Below, piece after piece: positions 1 to 11,660 of a stretch of 64,000 bases of DNA (positions are counted from its first letter, which is position 1; the number at the start of each line of letters is the position of its first letter). The stretch is from Geosiphon pyriformis (lineage: Eukaryota > Glomeromycota > Glomeromycetes > Archaeosporales > Geosiphonaceae). The DNA is taken from positions 35,023-99,022 of the forward strand of contig JAAOMT010000749.1 of assembly GCA_016748015.1 (NCBI GenBank), read 5' to 3'. The notes beneath the pieces are model-generated. The model did no database searches. It saw only the letters and a list, made by a program, of their open reading frames with translations, and had not been told where the DNA came from. A program made the position numbers and the translations under genes.

Positions 1-1823
1 GAATACTCTGTTCTAATTATCTATTTACCAGAAAATAATTTTTTATATTTGATATTAAAGATTAATTTGACTTCATTTGACCTCCTGACAAAATTTCATA
101 TAACTCTATGTACTTTTTGTGTTTTTTAATGAATCTTAAGTAGATGATATGAACTGATTACCGTATCTTACTAGGAGATGAGTAATATTTTCAAAGATTA
201 AAACACATGTTTAGAAATTCTCTATTGATATAATGTTTAGCATTTTTTTACCAGAATATTTCAACAGATATTTTTGATAAGCTTCATAGCAAAAAAAAAA
301 AAAAAAGGGCAAAATTCTCGTCTATCAAGTTATCAACGAGGATATGATATGAAGTTTAAGAAATAATATCGTTCCCACTTTTTAATGGGGAATAAAGTTT
401 CATACATGAGGTTAAAAATTGCGTTTTAAATACAAATAAGGATTGGTAAGGTCCATTTTGAGATTTGAGTAAATAATTTTCAGGGGAAATAAATATTAGA
501 CTTTTTTTTTGTTATCTTATATAATCTGAAGCATTACTTTGCTGCAAATTTAATGAATTCAATTCTTTCGCTTCTTAGAACGTTTTATCTCGGATCAAAA
601 AATTGAAACACAAACTGAGTACAAGGAACCTTTTAATTGAGCTAAATCCAGTACATCCAAGAAATCTTGTTTGTATTCAAGATTTTCAATAACTTTCGAA
701 CGACAAATTGCTAAAAAATTTTCCTCATATACAAAATGAAAAATGTTTGTTGAAAGATTTACTAATAAAATATCAAGAATATGTTCTCTTTGGTTTGAGG
801 CTGATTGAAAATTTGAAACTCAAATGCCTGATTTCATAAATAATTTGCTGGAAAGGTATTTTTATTAATTAATATGAAAGATTTTATCATATTTTAAAGT
901 TACTAAATTTCTTTTATTTTGAATTTTTCTTCTTATTTCTCAATTTTTAACCTAAAAGAGCTAAAAAGACCTGAAAGAATGAAACACTACATTGATCATT
1001 ATGCCTGGACCCTATAGTAATTTGTGCTAAGAAAATATTTAGCATGATAAATTCTGACGCATTTATATGAACGAAGGAATGTGTTTCATTTCTCAGGTAG
1101 GTATCTATGACCAATATATTTTTGTTTTTGGAAATATTATTGACATTGTTCTTTTATATTTTAATGATTAGGAAACTTTAAAAATTGACAGTTTTGAATT
1201 CACGCTACTTAATCGGATCTTCGTTTGCTAAATATTGACATTAAGTGAAATTATTGCACAGACTCCTCCAGGAAAAATCTATAATTGGCCAATTCTTCCA
1301 AATCCCGTGCTGAATCACCTGACAAATTTAAATAACAAAGTTTCACATTAAATACTTGAATTATCAACCAAATGCATAAACTTCATTATCAAAGCGGGGA
1401 TGATATTTTGGTCTTGGTTCATAATTTTCTAAATCCAAACAAATAAATACGAACTATTTGTACGAGAGATATCGCACATTTCCCTAAGAATGGATAATCA
1501 AAGATTGAACATCTCCGAAGTTTGATCGCAAATTGGAATTCCCCATAGGAATTGAGTAAACAATAAAATGGTATTTATCAAGAGTCTTCTTTGTCATGTT
1601 CGGTTCACAGAATTTGACTTTTGTTAAAAAGGTTTCTCACAACCGGTGAAAGTTGAAATTAGCTTTCTCTTGGCGTATTTTTGGATTTGCTTGAATTGAT
1701 ATCAATACCATCTAAATTTAAGAAATCAAAGGGACAGCTTAAAATTCGAGAAATAAAAGAGTTTCAAAGTAAAACTAGAATACTCAAAAGGTCATTGTTA
1801 AGCTTGAAAGTTGAAAAAAGAAT
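1..1823. other. non-coding, nothing recognised
   Basis: AT-rich sequence with stops in all frames. It contains a 16-nt A run near 291-306. I see no gene, RNA or transposon end here. Confidence 0.55.
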
Positions 1824-2213
1824 ATGACTTCAAAAAATACTCCCACTAAAACTAAGTCACTGTCAAAATCAACAAAAAAAGCAAATCCAACCGAACGGAT
1901 CGAATTCTCATCACTGACCTCTAGCCCCTCAGACATAACACCAAAACCCACCTATACAAAAATGGCAGAAATTCAAGCAGCCCCATTAAAAAACAATATA
2001 GAAAAAGGTCTAGCAAGTGTGTTTTTGATTATTTTCATACTACTTGTATTGGTTGGAATAACGTGGGTTTATGGAAGTTGGAGACGTCGGGCTGAAGAAC
2101 GTCAACGACGGATACAAATTTTAAAAGAAATCGAAGAAGAAGCTGCCTGGCACAAGCCTGGTGCTGCTATGGCAGAAATTTTAATCGATTATTCCGACCC
2201 GGAAAGAAAATGA
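1824..2213 (+). CDS. small single-pass membrane protein, unknown function
   Basis: Intronless ORF of 129 residues, GC-richer than its flanks, with an A-rich leader before the ATG. Residues 1-55 are Ser/Thr/Lys-rich and probably disordered. Residues about 63-83 form one hydrophobic helix ending in VGITWVYG, followed by a basic cluster (WRRRAEERQRRIQ) and an acidic helix EIEEEAAW. The short C-tail ends SDPERK. The charge pattern suggests a single-pass protein with a cytoplasmic basic tail. I do not recognise a family. The alternative is a chance ORF, which the clear helix plus amphipathic tail makes less likely. Confidence 0.55.
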   Translation: MTSKNTPTKTKSLSKSTKKANPTERIEFSSLTSSPSDITPKPTYTKMAEIQAAPLKNNIEKGLASVFLIIFILLVLVGITWVYGSWRRRAEERQRRIQILKEIEEEAAWHKPGAAMAEILIDYSDPERK

Positions 2214-2468
2214 AATGTGGAACAAAAGAATTAAGAGTTTTAGCGAGAAATATTGAAATGATAAGAGATTGAGTGATTTAAATTTGTAAATAATATCAAA
2301 TCATTCATATTATCATAATCTCTTAAGACTCGAGTTCTTAATTTTGGTCATATTGTAATAATAGCTTGAAATTCTGTCTCGCTTAGTTTTTCTATTCACA
2401 CAGCAAGGCCGAAATATTCATTTGAATTGAAGTTTATAGAGCGTTAACTTCCCATCAAAATAGCTGAA

Positions 2469-2512
<44 letters not shown>

Positions 2513-2517
2513 TTTTT

Positions 2518-2556
<39 letters not shown>

Positions 2557-2868
2557 CTTTGTAAACCTCAAACTCCAAAAAAAAAAAAACAGATTATAAA
2601 ACTAAATATGTAACAATAAAATTATCCAAAGTTCATTTTAATAGTTTGAAAACAAACCAATCCATTTAATCTTACCAATCAGGCTATATTGTTATAATTT
2701 GATTTTAGAAATATTCTAGATATTTTTAAATTTACAATTTAAGAAATTAATTTTCTGAACGATAAATTTAGGGACGAGAAGACCAAACAAGTTTTTAAAA
2801 ATTTTTTAAAGTATTAAATTTTTTTATTAAAAAGAAGGGAAATAAATTTTATTTATAAATATATTTAA
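2214..2868. other. non-coding with long T tract
   Basis: Intergenic space between the small membrane gene and the convergent ArsJ-like gene. Apart from the T tract at 2471-2554 I see nothing in it. Confidence 0.6.
2471..2554. repeat. 84-nt T-rich homopolymer tract
   Basis: Forty consecutive T, then an A-interrupted block, then thirty-four T; an 11-nt A run follows about 24 bases downstream. It could be the tail of an old retroposed copy or a slippage or assembly-prone homopolymer. No retroelement body was seen beside it. Confidence 0.85.
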
Positions 2869-4459
2869 TCATATGATCTCCTCCTCGGGAATGGGTCCCA
2901 AGAACCATGAGATAACACTGCAGGCCAATAAAGCACCAGCACTAGTCCATAAACACGCATACAAGCCAACGTATTGGTATAATAATCCACCCAAAACTAA
3001 CCCAATTAATCTCCCAATCGCATTTGCCATATAGTAAAAACCAACATTCATAGCTACTTTATCGCGATGACAATAAGCTAAAATTAAAAAAGAATGAACC
3101 GAAGAATTAATGGCAAAAATGAAAGCAAAAAGAAATAAGCCTGCGATTAATAAAGCAACCAGAAGAGTGTGATCAGAGGTAATCGAGAGGAAGGTCAGTA
3201 CAAATGAAACTAAAATAGTGATGATTAATAGGATCAAAGTAAAGGGAACAAGTATACGACCTGTCGTAATTGGGTATAAATGAATAGGTTTTAAAATGAG
3301 TTGTGGAGTGCTTGATTGTACAAAACCATAGAAGATTACCCAACAAGCTAAAAAAGCTCCTGTACTTATGTACGACCTAATGAAAGTGGAAAGGTAAACT
3401 TTTGAATCAAAAAAGATCAATTGTATAATAAAGATATTAGCTTACCATCCGATTGGACCTCGTAGAAATACAGGTACTGGAACTTCAAACCATAAATCGC
3501 GAGCTCCAAATAAAAACATTCTGGCCAAGGATAATATATTAACATTTCGTCCTTTGTTAAAAATTTCACGAAATGATAATGGTTTCTTCCTTTTGCTAAC
3601 AGCCAAATTTCTATCAAGAAAATACCAAGCAAAAGGAACAACAACCAAATTCATAGCCAAAAGGACTGCTAAACCGGGAATATATTTTAAATAGTTCAAT
3701 AGAAATGCTCCCAAAAAAAATCCAGCTCCTTTAACGGAATTTTTTGCTCCAGTTAACCAAGCCACAGTTTTAAAAAGTGCTGTTTGGTGATCATTCTTAG
3801 ATTCATCATGTGGGACAAGCTTAGTAACTGATTTACCGCCAAGTTTGATCATGTCTTTGGCCACTCCACTAAAGCCTTGAGCAATTACGATGTATATGAT
3901 TGTAAGTAATCTTGACCATTCACGTTGTAGTCCACAAAGAATTGAAATCCCTATTATTTGTGCCACGAGCCCGAACAAAAGACAAAAACGAAGACCAAGA
4001 CGTGATCCTAGAATCCCTCCAACCAGGTTTGTTATCACTCCCAAAAATTCGTATAAAGTAAACATCAAAGATATTTGAAGAGCCTGAAAATAAGATAATT
4101 GTTAATTATAATTTACAAAATATTAATAATAATAATTGCCATAAATTTAAATCTTTTTATGTTACATTGAAATGTCGCGTATATAACTCTAGCAAAACAA
4201 TCATTCGTAGTCCAGAGTCAGTGAGGGTAAATAATAGGTATCCTCCAGCAATGATGTAAAAATTTCGCATTGACATTTTAGGATTGTGATCTTCAATCTC
4301 TAACGTTGCCACTTCTATGTGAGGATTTTGGTTAATTATTTCATAATCATTATTTGGAGATTTATCCGGAATTTGAGAAACTGATTTTTCCTTATTTTTG
4401 GGTGTTGTAGTTTGTAAAATTTTAGAAGAATCAATATTTGACATGATGAAAGAAATCAA
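2869..4459 (-). CDS. ArsJ-like major facilitator superfamily permease
   Basis: Three exons on the minus strand (4459-4166, 4083-3446, 3376-2869) joined by introns of 82 and 69 nt give 479 residues in one frame. After an approximately 60-residue hydrophilic N-tail comes a 12-helix-type MFS protein. It matches the organoarsenical efflux permease ArsJ along its length: FTLTDSGLRM in helix 1, LYEFLGVITNLVGG, the GFSGVAKDM segment, WLTGAKNSVKGAGFFLG, ARMFLFGARDLWF, and VGFYYMANAIGRLIG in the C-half. Bacterial ArsJ exports 1-arseno-3-phosphoglycerate made by a dedicated GAPDH; no such GAPDH lies in this window. Plasma-membrane location and an arsenate-resistance role are inference from the family. 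A second Met 15 bases downstream (4444) could be the start. Confidence 0.78.
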
Positions 4460-5584
4460 TTTCCCTTTCTTTCTTTTTCTTTTTTTTTTTTTGAAAATGT
4501 CCAGGTAATTCGATACGTTTTATACCGAATTAATTGAAGTTTTGTTTACTTTTGTTAAATTGAGACAACAAACAAACTATGCGCCAATGCCAGTAACTTT
4601 TGACTAGAAAATAAGTATTTTGACCGTTCATAAAATTTTTTGAATTAAAAATTCCTTTAAAGATCCAATCACATTTGCAGGAAGTTCGCTGTACGAATTA
4701 AAAATTTGTAATTTTTTACAGCAAATCATACCGTCATTCTCTTATCCTAAATGGTTTGCTAATTAAAAATTCAAAAGTCATTTTCACCCAATCGGAAATA
4801 TTGGTTTCTTTTTGTCATTATCCAAAAAAAAAAGGGGAATATTAAAGGGTTTATATGATCATTTGGTATGAATCTTTTTGATTGAGGCTCATAATTTGTA
4901 ATATTATTTGAGAATTTTAAAAGAGTAAAGTTAAACTTTCATCAGGAGGCTGAAAATCTTTAAATCAGTAAAAAAGGGTTTATTACAAATTAGTCTTGTG
5001 ACAATTAAAAATTCAAGCACCAAGCCCTTTTAAGCCTCGATAATTTTGGTCTATTTAAAAGAGCCTCAAAAATTTTTCGTATTAGAAAGGATAAGGCTGC
5101 GGAAAAATCAAGTGATAATTCACATCTCGTAAAGCTTTCTACGCTTTTGGCGTAACTCTTGATACCATTTGCTTCCGTCAGAACAAACCCTCTCAAATAT
5201 TTTCAAGGTATTTATTTCATATGATAACATAGTAATTGTCACAAATTCTAACCCTTTATTGGCGTTGACACATTTTCTAAAAGAGGCCAAAAATCTGAAT
5301 ATGTTTATTATCTTTATTTTTTTTTCAAGATCTGTTAATGGAACTGAATTCAACAGTATTCTTATATCAGAAATTTCTCACTATTTCCAAATCTCTGGGA
5401 GCTTAATTACCCAGTGGTGGGAATTCGTCGGAAATCATTTTTTTTAAAAAAAACTAGCAATTTTTATTTTCACTTGGATTTGAGACACGGAAATGTTGCC
5501 GAATCATTAACTAATTTAAATGTGACACATTTTTTAAAAAAAGGCTGATAATCCTATTGAAAAATCTCATATAGCTTTAATCTA
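4460..5584. other. non-coding, nothing recognised
   Basis: Short ORFs on both strands (for example 5005-5196 and 5169-5447) lack codon bias, splice context or recognisable motifs. The left end is the probable promoter of the ArsJ-like gene. Confidence 0.5.
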
Positions 5585-5606
5585 CAGTCAGACCTCCATA
5601 AAAGAG
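5585..5606 (+). repeat. left terminal inverted repeat of Tigger element
   Basis: Starts CAGTCAGACCTC and pairs with 7412-7433; preceded by TA. Confidence 0.85.
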
Positions 5607-5759
5607 CCCTCGATAAAAGAACAACCTCTTACAAAAGAACATTTTTTTATAGAACCAATTGATTAATTAACAATTTTCCCTTTATATAAGAAAAATCTAT
5701 AAAGGAACAAGAACATAATTTTATCAAACGTTTATTCGAAATTTACCTTCATATAAGAA

Positions 5760-7272
5760 TAAAAACAAAAACGAGTAGCAGTTAATAATGCTCTTCGTAA
5801 AGAAATTTGTCAATATTCCAAAAATCACTATGGCATGAAACATGATAATATTGTAGCTTACTTCAATAATAAATATCCAGAACTTCATATTTCTCGTCCA
5901 ACTGTCTCCAAGATAATCAAAGAGCATGCAAAGTGGTTGAATATTGAAATTGATGAAATCTCAGAAAGATCTATTCGACACAAAAGCGTTAAATTACCAT
6001 TATTAGACCAAGCTTTAAGTTATTGGATAGAACAAGTAACTGCAGCCACTATCAAATTCAATGATCAACTAATTAAAGAGAAAGGAAAAGAATTTGCCAA
6101 ACTTCTTGGTATGCACGAAAATGAAATACAATTCTCAAATGGATGGGTTCAAAAATTCAAAAAACAAAACCAGTTACGTGTTTACTGATTTCATGGTGAA
6201 GCAGGAAGTGTATCAACTGAAAGTTTACTAAAAGAACGAAGAAAATTAAAAACCATTATATCCGAATTTGATCCTGCTGACATATATAATGCTGATGAAA
6301 CAGAATTATTTTTTCATATGGGACCAAATCAAACATTTGCAAATGCAGGAAAAAAATTGGTATATTATATTTACCAATTGTTATCGTTATATATTATTGT
6401 TATATTAAATTAATTGGGTTTTTTATAGGATAAATCTCAGATTACAATTCTTGCTACAAATTCAACTGGATCTCACAAATTGCAACCTTTAGTAATTGGA
6501 CATGCAAAAAATCCAAGATGCTTTAAAGGAATTAATACTTCCAACCTACCTGTAATTTACAAATTCAATTTCAAAGCATAGATGCACTCAGATATATGGA
6601 AAACATGACTCAAATATATAAATAAAGACTTTCGAATTCAAAATCAGCATATATTACTTTTGATTAATAATACAACTTTTCATCATACTCAAATCGAGGA
6701 AGATTTATTTCAATTGACCAATATTACTTTGCACTATTTTTCTCCAAAATAAATTAAACATAAAACAAACAATTGATTATATTGTTCAATTATGGTTTCA
6801 AGTAACACCTGTTACAATTCAAAACTGTTGGCAAAAAATGGATATTCTTTTCTATAATCAAGAATTAGAAATTCAAGAATCCGAAACATCAATTGCTATA
6901 GATATATTCAACAATTTACCATCAAATGCACAACAATTGGTCAAAAATCTCGAAGATTATACTGTAGCAGTTGATAAATTATTGGCAACTGAAAATATTC
7001 TTGATGATAATGAAATTGTAGATATGGTTTTACCCGATGCTCAAATTGAAACCAATACAATTAATGACTCGGAAGAAGAATTAGAAGAATCTTCACCTGC
7101 TATAATTACAATTACAGAGCATATGAAGCATTAAAAAAGGTAATTAGATTTGAAGAGCAATTAGCAGAAGAAAATTTTAGTATAGAAAACCAAAATTTAC
7201 TTAGAAAAAAATTATATGAATACGAAAAAATGAAGGAAAATTCTAAAAAACAGGTAACAATTAATCAATATT

Positions 7273-7310
<38 letters not shown>
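5760..7310 (+). pseudogene. Tigger-type transposase, inactivated
   Basis: The frame is open from about 5760 to 6188 and encodes a CENP-B/Tigger HTH region (DNIVAYFNNKYPELHISRPT, then FSNGWVQKFKKQNQL). It continues after a TGA with the first DDE motif NADETELFFHMG. A short intron-like insertion with an AG end lies before the second part near 6428. Downstream stops replace expected Trp codons (after FNFKA and after DIWKT). The second catalytic Asp of the usual DNA motif reads LLLINNTTFH, so Asp has become Asn. The C-terminal piece (6838-7134) is acidic, then a frameshift leads to a tail ending KKQVTINQYF and an AAT-repeat poly-Asn run. Catalytically dead by these changes. Confidence 0.8.
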
Positions 7311-7411
7311 TGATTGATTTAATAAATAAATATAGTTTATTTGATAATAATTATAAAACTCTATAATAGAACACCTCTAAAATGGAACATAATTTGCATG
7401 TCCCAACTGTG

Positions 7412-7433
7412 TTCTTTTATAGAGGTCTGACTG
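7412..7433 (-). repeat. right terminal inverted repeat of Tigger element
   Basis: Reverse complement starts CAGTCAGACCTCTATAAAAG and pairs with 5585-5606; followed by TA. Confidence 0.85.
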
Positions 7434-8223
7434 TACTATGAAATTTACCATAACTGAGAGACTAGGAGCTGCGTAACATGGCAATTTTTGAAAAAATGAG
7501 CATGTTTGAAAATCCTCATCATTTTGTGTCACCCTTTATTCATGCTGTTGTAAAGGAAAGAATATTTCTCGCAATTAAACCAATGCATCAAAGGTAGTTT
7601 AGAAGTTTTGACTTTATTTTGAGTGTAAAAAAGCTCAATTTTAATTTCAAAATTATTGTCTAATAAGGTAGCAAAAATATTAATATTTGATAAAAAAAGG
7701 AAAAATAATTGATGTTTCTTTAAATATATTTCCAAGTCGATAAAATTCAAAAGTCTTTCTTTTTTGGACTCTGAATAGTTGTCCCGAGATTATTATCATA
7801 GCTGAAAATGTGAGATAAATTGAAAATACGTCATCCGAAATTTTTATTAAAACAATCGTTTGTTGACCTTTTATTTTGATCCTAAAGAAGATTTGAGCTA
7901 ATATCACATTGATTTTAAATAAACTGACTACAGATCAATCGTGAGACATTTTATAGAGTGGATATGAGATTATGTGGAATTTCAAGAATAATTTTTTTAG
8001 ACTAAAAGAGGTGATATCATGAATTAACAAATTATTTTTTTGTTAATAAATACGAGGAAAGACTTTTAAACATATATAATTAATGAATAATTTTTAATTT
8101 AGGAATTTTTTAGTTTATTTTTAATGAATTTTGGTGCCCGAAATTTCTAAAACCAATACTCCAATTTTGAGCCTATTAACCTCTAGGAGCTTTTTAGACA
8201 TAATATTGCGAATAAAAGAAAAT
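7434..8223. other. non-coding, 3' side of lipase-like gene 1
   Basis: Only short unconvincing ORFs (7529-7750, 7680-7907). Nothing recognised. Confidence 0.5.
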
Positions 8224-9558
8224 TCAGGAATTAGAACGTAAACATAGACCCATAAATTTTCCAAAATAAGGCCCAAAATGTGAATCAGGTTCATTTGGAT
8301 ATCTCCTTTGAGGTTTTTGATTGCAATACTGAAAAATTTAAATGTTATTATTGAAGTCAAAAAAAGCAAATAAAATAATGTATACGATCTAAATATAGTT
8401 GTTACCGGATTCTCTTCTAAATATTCATTAGTCATTATTGAAAAACATTCGTAAACTGTTTGTCCTAAAGTGTTACAATCGCAAGAAGCAGAGTTTGATA
8501 TCCAAAATTCTCGTTGATGATGAAGATAACCATCTTTTCTGGAAGGAAGCTGTGGGATTAAGTCATCACTATGGGTAAATCGAAATGTTTTTGGAATAAT
8601 TTGGTTGACATGATCAGCAAATTGAATATTTCCAAGTCTTGGTTGGCCAAAAGTCACTGTCCTTACATCTGCCTTTGTAATATCGAACTTGAAGGCAAGA
8701 GCAGCGAAAATCGCCCATACTATAAAAAAATATTTGTTATTTTAGGCATCAAGGTGAGAATTATAAAGTGAAAACTTACCAGCACCTTCACCATGACCTG
8801 TGAAATAAAACCAATATTTTTCAAATCTATTATCTGATACCAGATCCGCAATTGTTCGAACTAGTGAACGTTGAGCAGATAAAAACCGATAATAAAAATG
8901 TGCATTAACAGAAGCACCTTCCACATCTTCAAACTGAGTAAGCCGTGTTTTAGCAGGGCTCCAGTCTTCTATGCTGATTTTATTCCCTTTGAAATAAATA
9001 ATAATAATGTTTGGTTTTAACCAAAATATTTCTTTAGATTCCGGCTTGATAACTGCATGGGCTGTTAGCATTCAAACAAAGATCACATGAGAAGTCTTGA
9101 AGTGAGAAGTTGAATTGATTCGTAGTCATAAAATTTTTACCATATATTCCGTCACCAAATTTGAAACTTTCATCAAGACAATAGGCTTTTTGTGCAAATC
9201 CTGCATGTTCTTCGAAGAAATTGAGCAAATCCTGATCAGTTATTGCCACTTTTTTTTCAGAGTTTTCTTCTGTAGAACGTGGCATCATCATAAACATATT
9301 TGATCGATTGAAAAATTTATTGGACGTTCTGAATTTTCGCTGATCTTTGAGTTTCACCTCATCACGAAAATGAATCGTTCTTGTTTTGTTTTCTGAAATT
9401 TTTGTTGCAGTATTTTTTTTGGTCCCAGGGCAGTTGTGGGGCATAGTGTTGTATAAAAAATTTGTAAATTTTATCAAATGATTCAAAATTTTTAATAATA
9501 TCAATATTAAAAAGAAGTAAAATATAAATCTAAACTTGGAGATTGTGAATGGAAACAT
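8224..9558 (-). CDS. class-3 lipase-like protein 1 (nucleophile Ser replaced by Gly)
   Basis: Four exons on the minus strand (9558-9141, 9052-8780, 8719-8406, 8328-8224) with introns of 88, 60 and 77 nt in phases 1, 1, 0 give 369 residues. A hydrophobic N-terminal segment (residues about 10-28) suggests secretion or a type II anchor, followed by a basic linker. The alpha/beta-hydrolase region starts at the FAQKAYC helix typical of fungal Lipase_3. The strand IIIIYFKGN stands in for the usual FRGT. The nucleophile elbow reads FTGHGEGAVWAIFAALAF, so the catalytic Ser is Gly. TFGQPRLGN follows, then the Asp site THSDDLIPQLP, and the last exon gives the His site DSHFGPYFG. Triad is therefore Gly-Asp-His. 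The fold should be kept, but ester hydrolysis by the classical mechanism should not. Paralogs lie at 16.4, 20.4 and 45.1 kb. Confidence 0.85.
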
Positions 9559-10922
9559 ATCTAAAAGGCAAAATGAAAATAGGTAACCAGGTTACCTATA
9601 ATAAATTTTAATGAATCTTTATTTCAACTAAACAAGCAAAGATCCCGGAAAAAATTTATCGATCGCAGCAAGAAATAAAATGTCGATTCTGTTATTTACA
9701 ACTTTATTTCCCACACTCCAAAGCCAATGAATTTTTAACCCGCCCGAGAGAATCTTTAATTTGAAAAGCAAGTCAATATCTGATCACAATGAAATTTACC
9801 ATCAGTAACATGAGAGATCAAAATAATTCCTGCCTGTAAATTCTCAAATACCCTAACTTGGTTTTTATGACTTTTTACATTATACTTATAATTTCAAAAT
9901 AATTCACAGTAACTGCGAAAAAGGACAATTAAGCCGAGAAGATTTTTTACGGGGAATCTGTAGAATTATAGAAAATTAGAAAATAACATCAACAGTTTGA
10001 CCTTACAAAAATAAACTAACCAACTCCCTATTCGGATGATTTTTATTTGAGACGTCAATATTATTTGTTTTAGCATTTATTGAAGGTTTGAAAGGTGACG
10101 ATTCCCCAGTTGGCCAATTTGTTTTTATACCCTGGGGGGGGGGGGGGGGAATTCAGAAGTTACAGCCAATTTTTCATGAGCTTAAAGAATTTCCGCAACA
10201 TATAATGACTAATAGATTGCATGCTTGCCTTTAATAATTAATTCACATTTAATTATCCCAATAATTCCAAATATCCTCCCCAGTTGCGTGACTTTCAAAT
10301 TTTCTTTCATGACATTTTTCCAGTCATTAGGTGTAATCTGTAATATTTGAAGTTCATAAATTTCGGAAATATCAGGCAGAATACCAAGTCCATGATTTCG
10401 GATCTATGACTTTAGGGCTATCACAAGACATTAAAAGAATTAAGTCCTCTTTATTAATAAAACTTTCCCCCTTCAATAAAGCGAAAAGCCTCAAATATAT
10501 TTTCTTCATCAAAAAGTGTTTTTGTGATATTGCAGTTAGCAAATATGATGAATTAAAGTTTTAAAGTATTTTAATTAGTTTAGCTACTTACGTAACAATT
10601 ATGAATCTCATGTACTTGTATACAATTATAAGGTTCATTCTAAATTTAGGCAATTACTAATAACAGATTCAAAAGTGATATCAAACTAGAGATGTATTAA
10701 TCATTTTAATATTAAATCAAAATAATACTAAATAAACAGTTTCAATTCTCACAATCTGTGGAGAATCCTTGTTCAAAGCGACATATTTCTAGGTAAGCGG
10801 AGTTCAAATTTAGGTACAACTCTTCTAATGAAATCTTTTAAAAAGGAACACGATGAATTTAAATACGAAATCAGAGTGAGAAAATGATTTAAGTCATAAA
10901 GTCGAATCAGCTGTACAAATAC
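9559..10922. other. non-coding with G16 tract
   Basis: Contains a run of 16 G at 10134-10149, striking in DNA this AT-rich. The left end is the probable promoter of lipase-like gene 1. No gene recognised. Confidence 0.55.
10134..10149 (+). repeat. G16 homopolymer
   Basis: Sixteen consecutive G inside otherwise AT-rich sequence. A similar run of 21 G lies at 55397-55417. Confidence 0.9.
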
Positions 10923-11660
10923 AGTGCACCGCGAAAGTATTCGACCCCCCTCCGATAAAGTTATAAGAAATGAATTTTATTTTATTTGTAATTTTACAAA
11001 ATATTCTGATCATTAATACATTTTATAATAACTTCAATTAATGCATCAATTCGATTTTTCATACTACAGACAAGATTTGCAGCAAGTTCATCAGGTAAGC
11101 GGATTCCACTCTTTTGCTAATTGTGCTTTTAATCCTGCAAAGAGTTTCAATTTTTTTGTGATGTTAATAAATAGATTTTGGTCAGGTGACATTGATGGCA
11201 ATGGGATGACATTTCTTCAACAATGTTTTGAATCGTTATCCTCTTGCAAGATCTAATTTATAGTCCCGAAAAACACATCAACAAATGGAAGAAGAACCTG
11301 TTTGTCTATTGTAATCATAAGATCAGCATTGAAATTGTGTTGGGAGCTAACCAACTCATCAAAACCGAAAGCTTTAAAACAGCCCAATATACATTGACCT
11401 TTAACGGATGTTTCACAGACCGGAATAATTTTCTTCGTCCAGGAAACTGTAAAACTTTTTAATGTTGGTCGTGGTTAAAGGAATTGTGCTTTCGTCTGAA
11501 AATACAATTCAAAAACTTTATAATTTTTAGCCTACTATAAACTTTTTTTTTATGTTTGTCAATGAGTAACGGTTTGGAAATTTAGCCATATATATTACCT
11601 TCATCTTCACCTTTACGTAAACGTCGTTGAATAGTGCCCCCGTTGTATATTAGTGGCGGT
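10923..11660 (-). mobile_element. Tc1/mariner relic
   Basis: On the minus strand, read across several frames, the sequence keeps Tc1 transposase landmarks: a WGCF-like segment (LGCFKAFGFDELV), the metal-binding LQEDNDSKH (usual QQDNDPKH), LPSMSPDQN (usual WPSQSPDLN), then LKAQLAKEWN and the C-terminal LPDELAANLVCSMKNRIDA. Frameshifts and stops separate these. The plus-strand left end begins CAGTGCACCGCGAAAGTATT, which looks like a Tc1-type terminal repeat; I could not find its partner on the right. The right boundary is approximate. Confidence 0.75.

Larger units (their letters stand above)
5585..7433 (+). mobile_element. Tigger/pogo-type DNA transposon, decayed, both ends present
   Basis: Terminal inverted repeats begin CAGTCAGACCTC at 5585 and end as the reverse complement at 7433. 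About 22 positions match with one early mismatch, and both ends are flanked by TA (5583-5584 and 7434-7435), the target duplication expected of pogo/Tc1/mariner elements. The 1849-bp body carries a CENP-B-like helix-turn-helix and a DDE transposase on the plus strand, now broken by stops. Insertion lies between the ArsJ-like gene and lipase-like gene 1 and disrupts neither. Confidence 0.88.

Noticed and set aside
5585-7433. RIP-like mutation in the Tigger element
   Set aside because: Several disabling changes are G to A (Trp to stop, Asp to Asn), but other lesions are indels, and without an intact copy to compare the dinucleotide context cannot be judged.
8121-8328. Unspliced C-terminal reading of lipase-like gene 1 ending GTKIH
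   Set aside because: Splicing out 8329-8405 restores the conserved SHFGPYFG end shared by the paralogs, so the longer read-through frame is intronic.
11041-11462. Plus-strand ORFs of 71 and 72 residues
   Set aside because: They lie antisense over the Tc1 relic, whose minus-strand reading shows recognisable transposase motifs.
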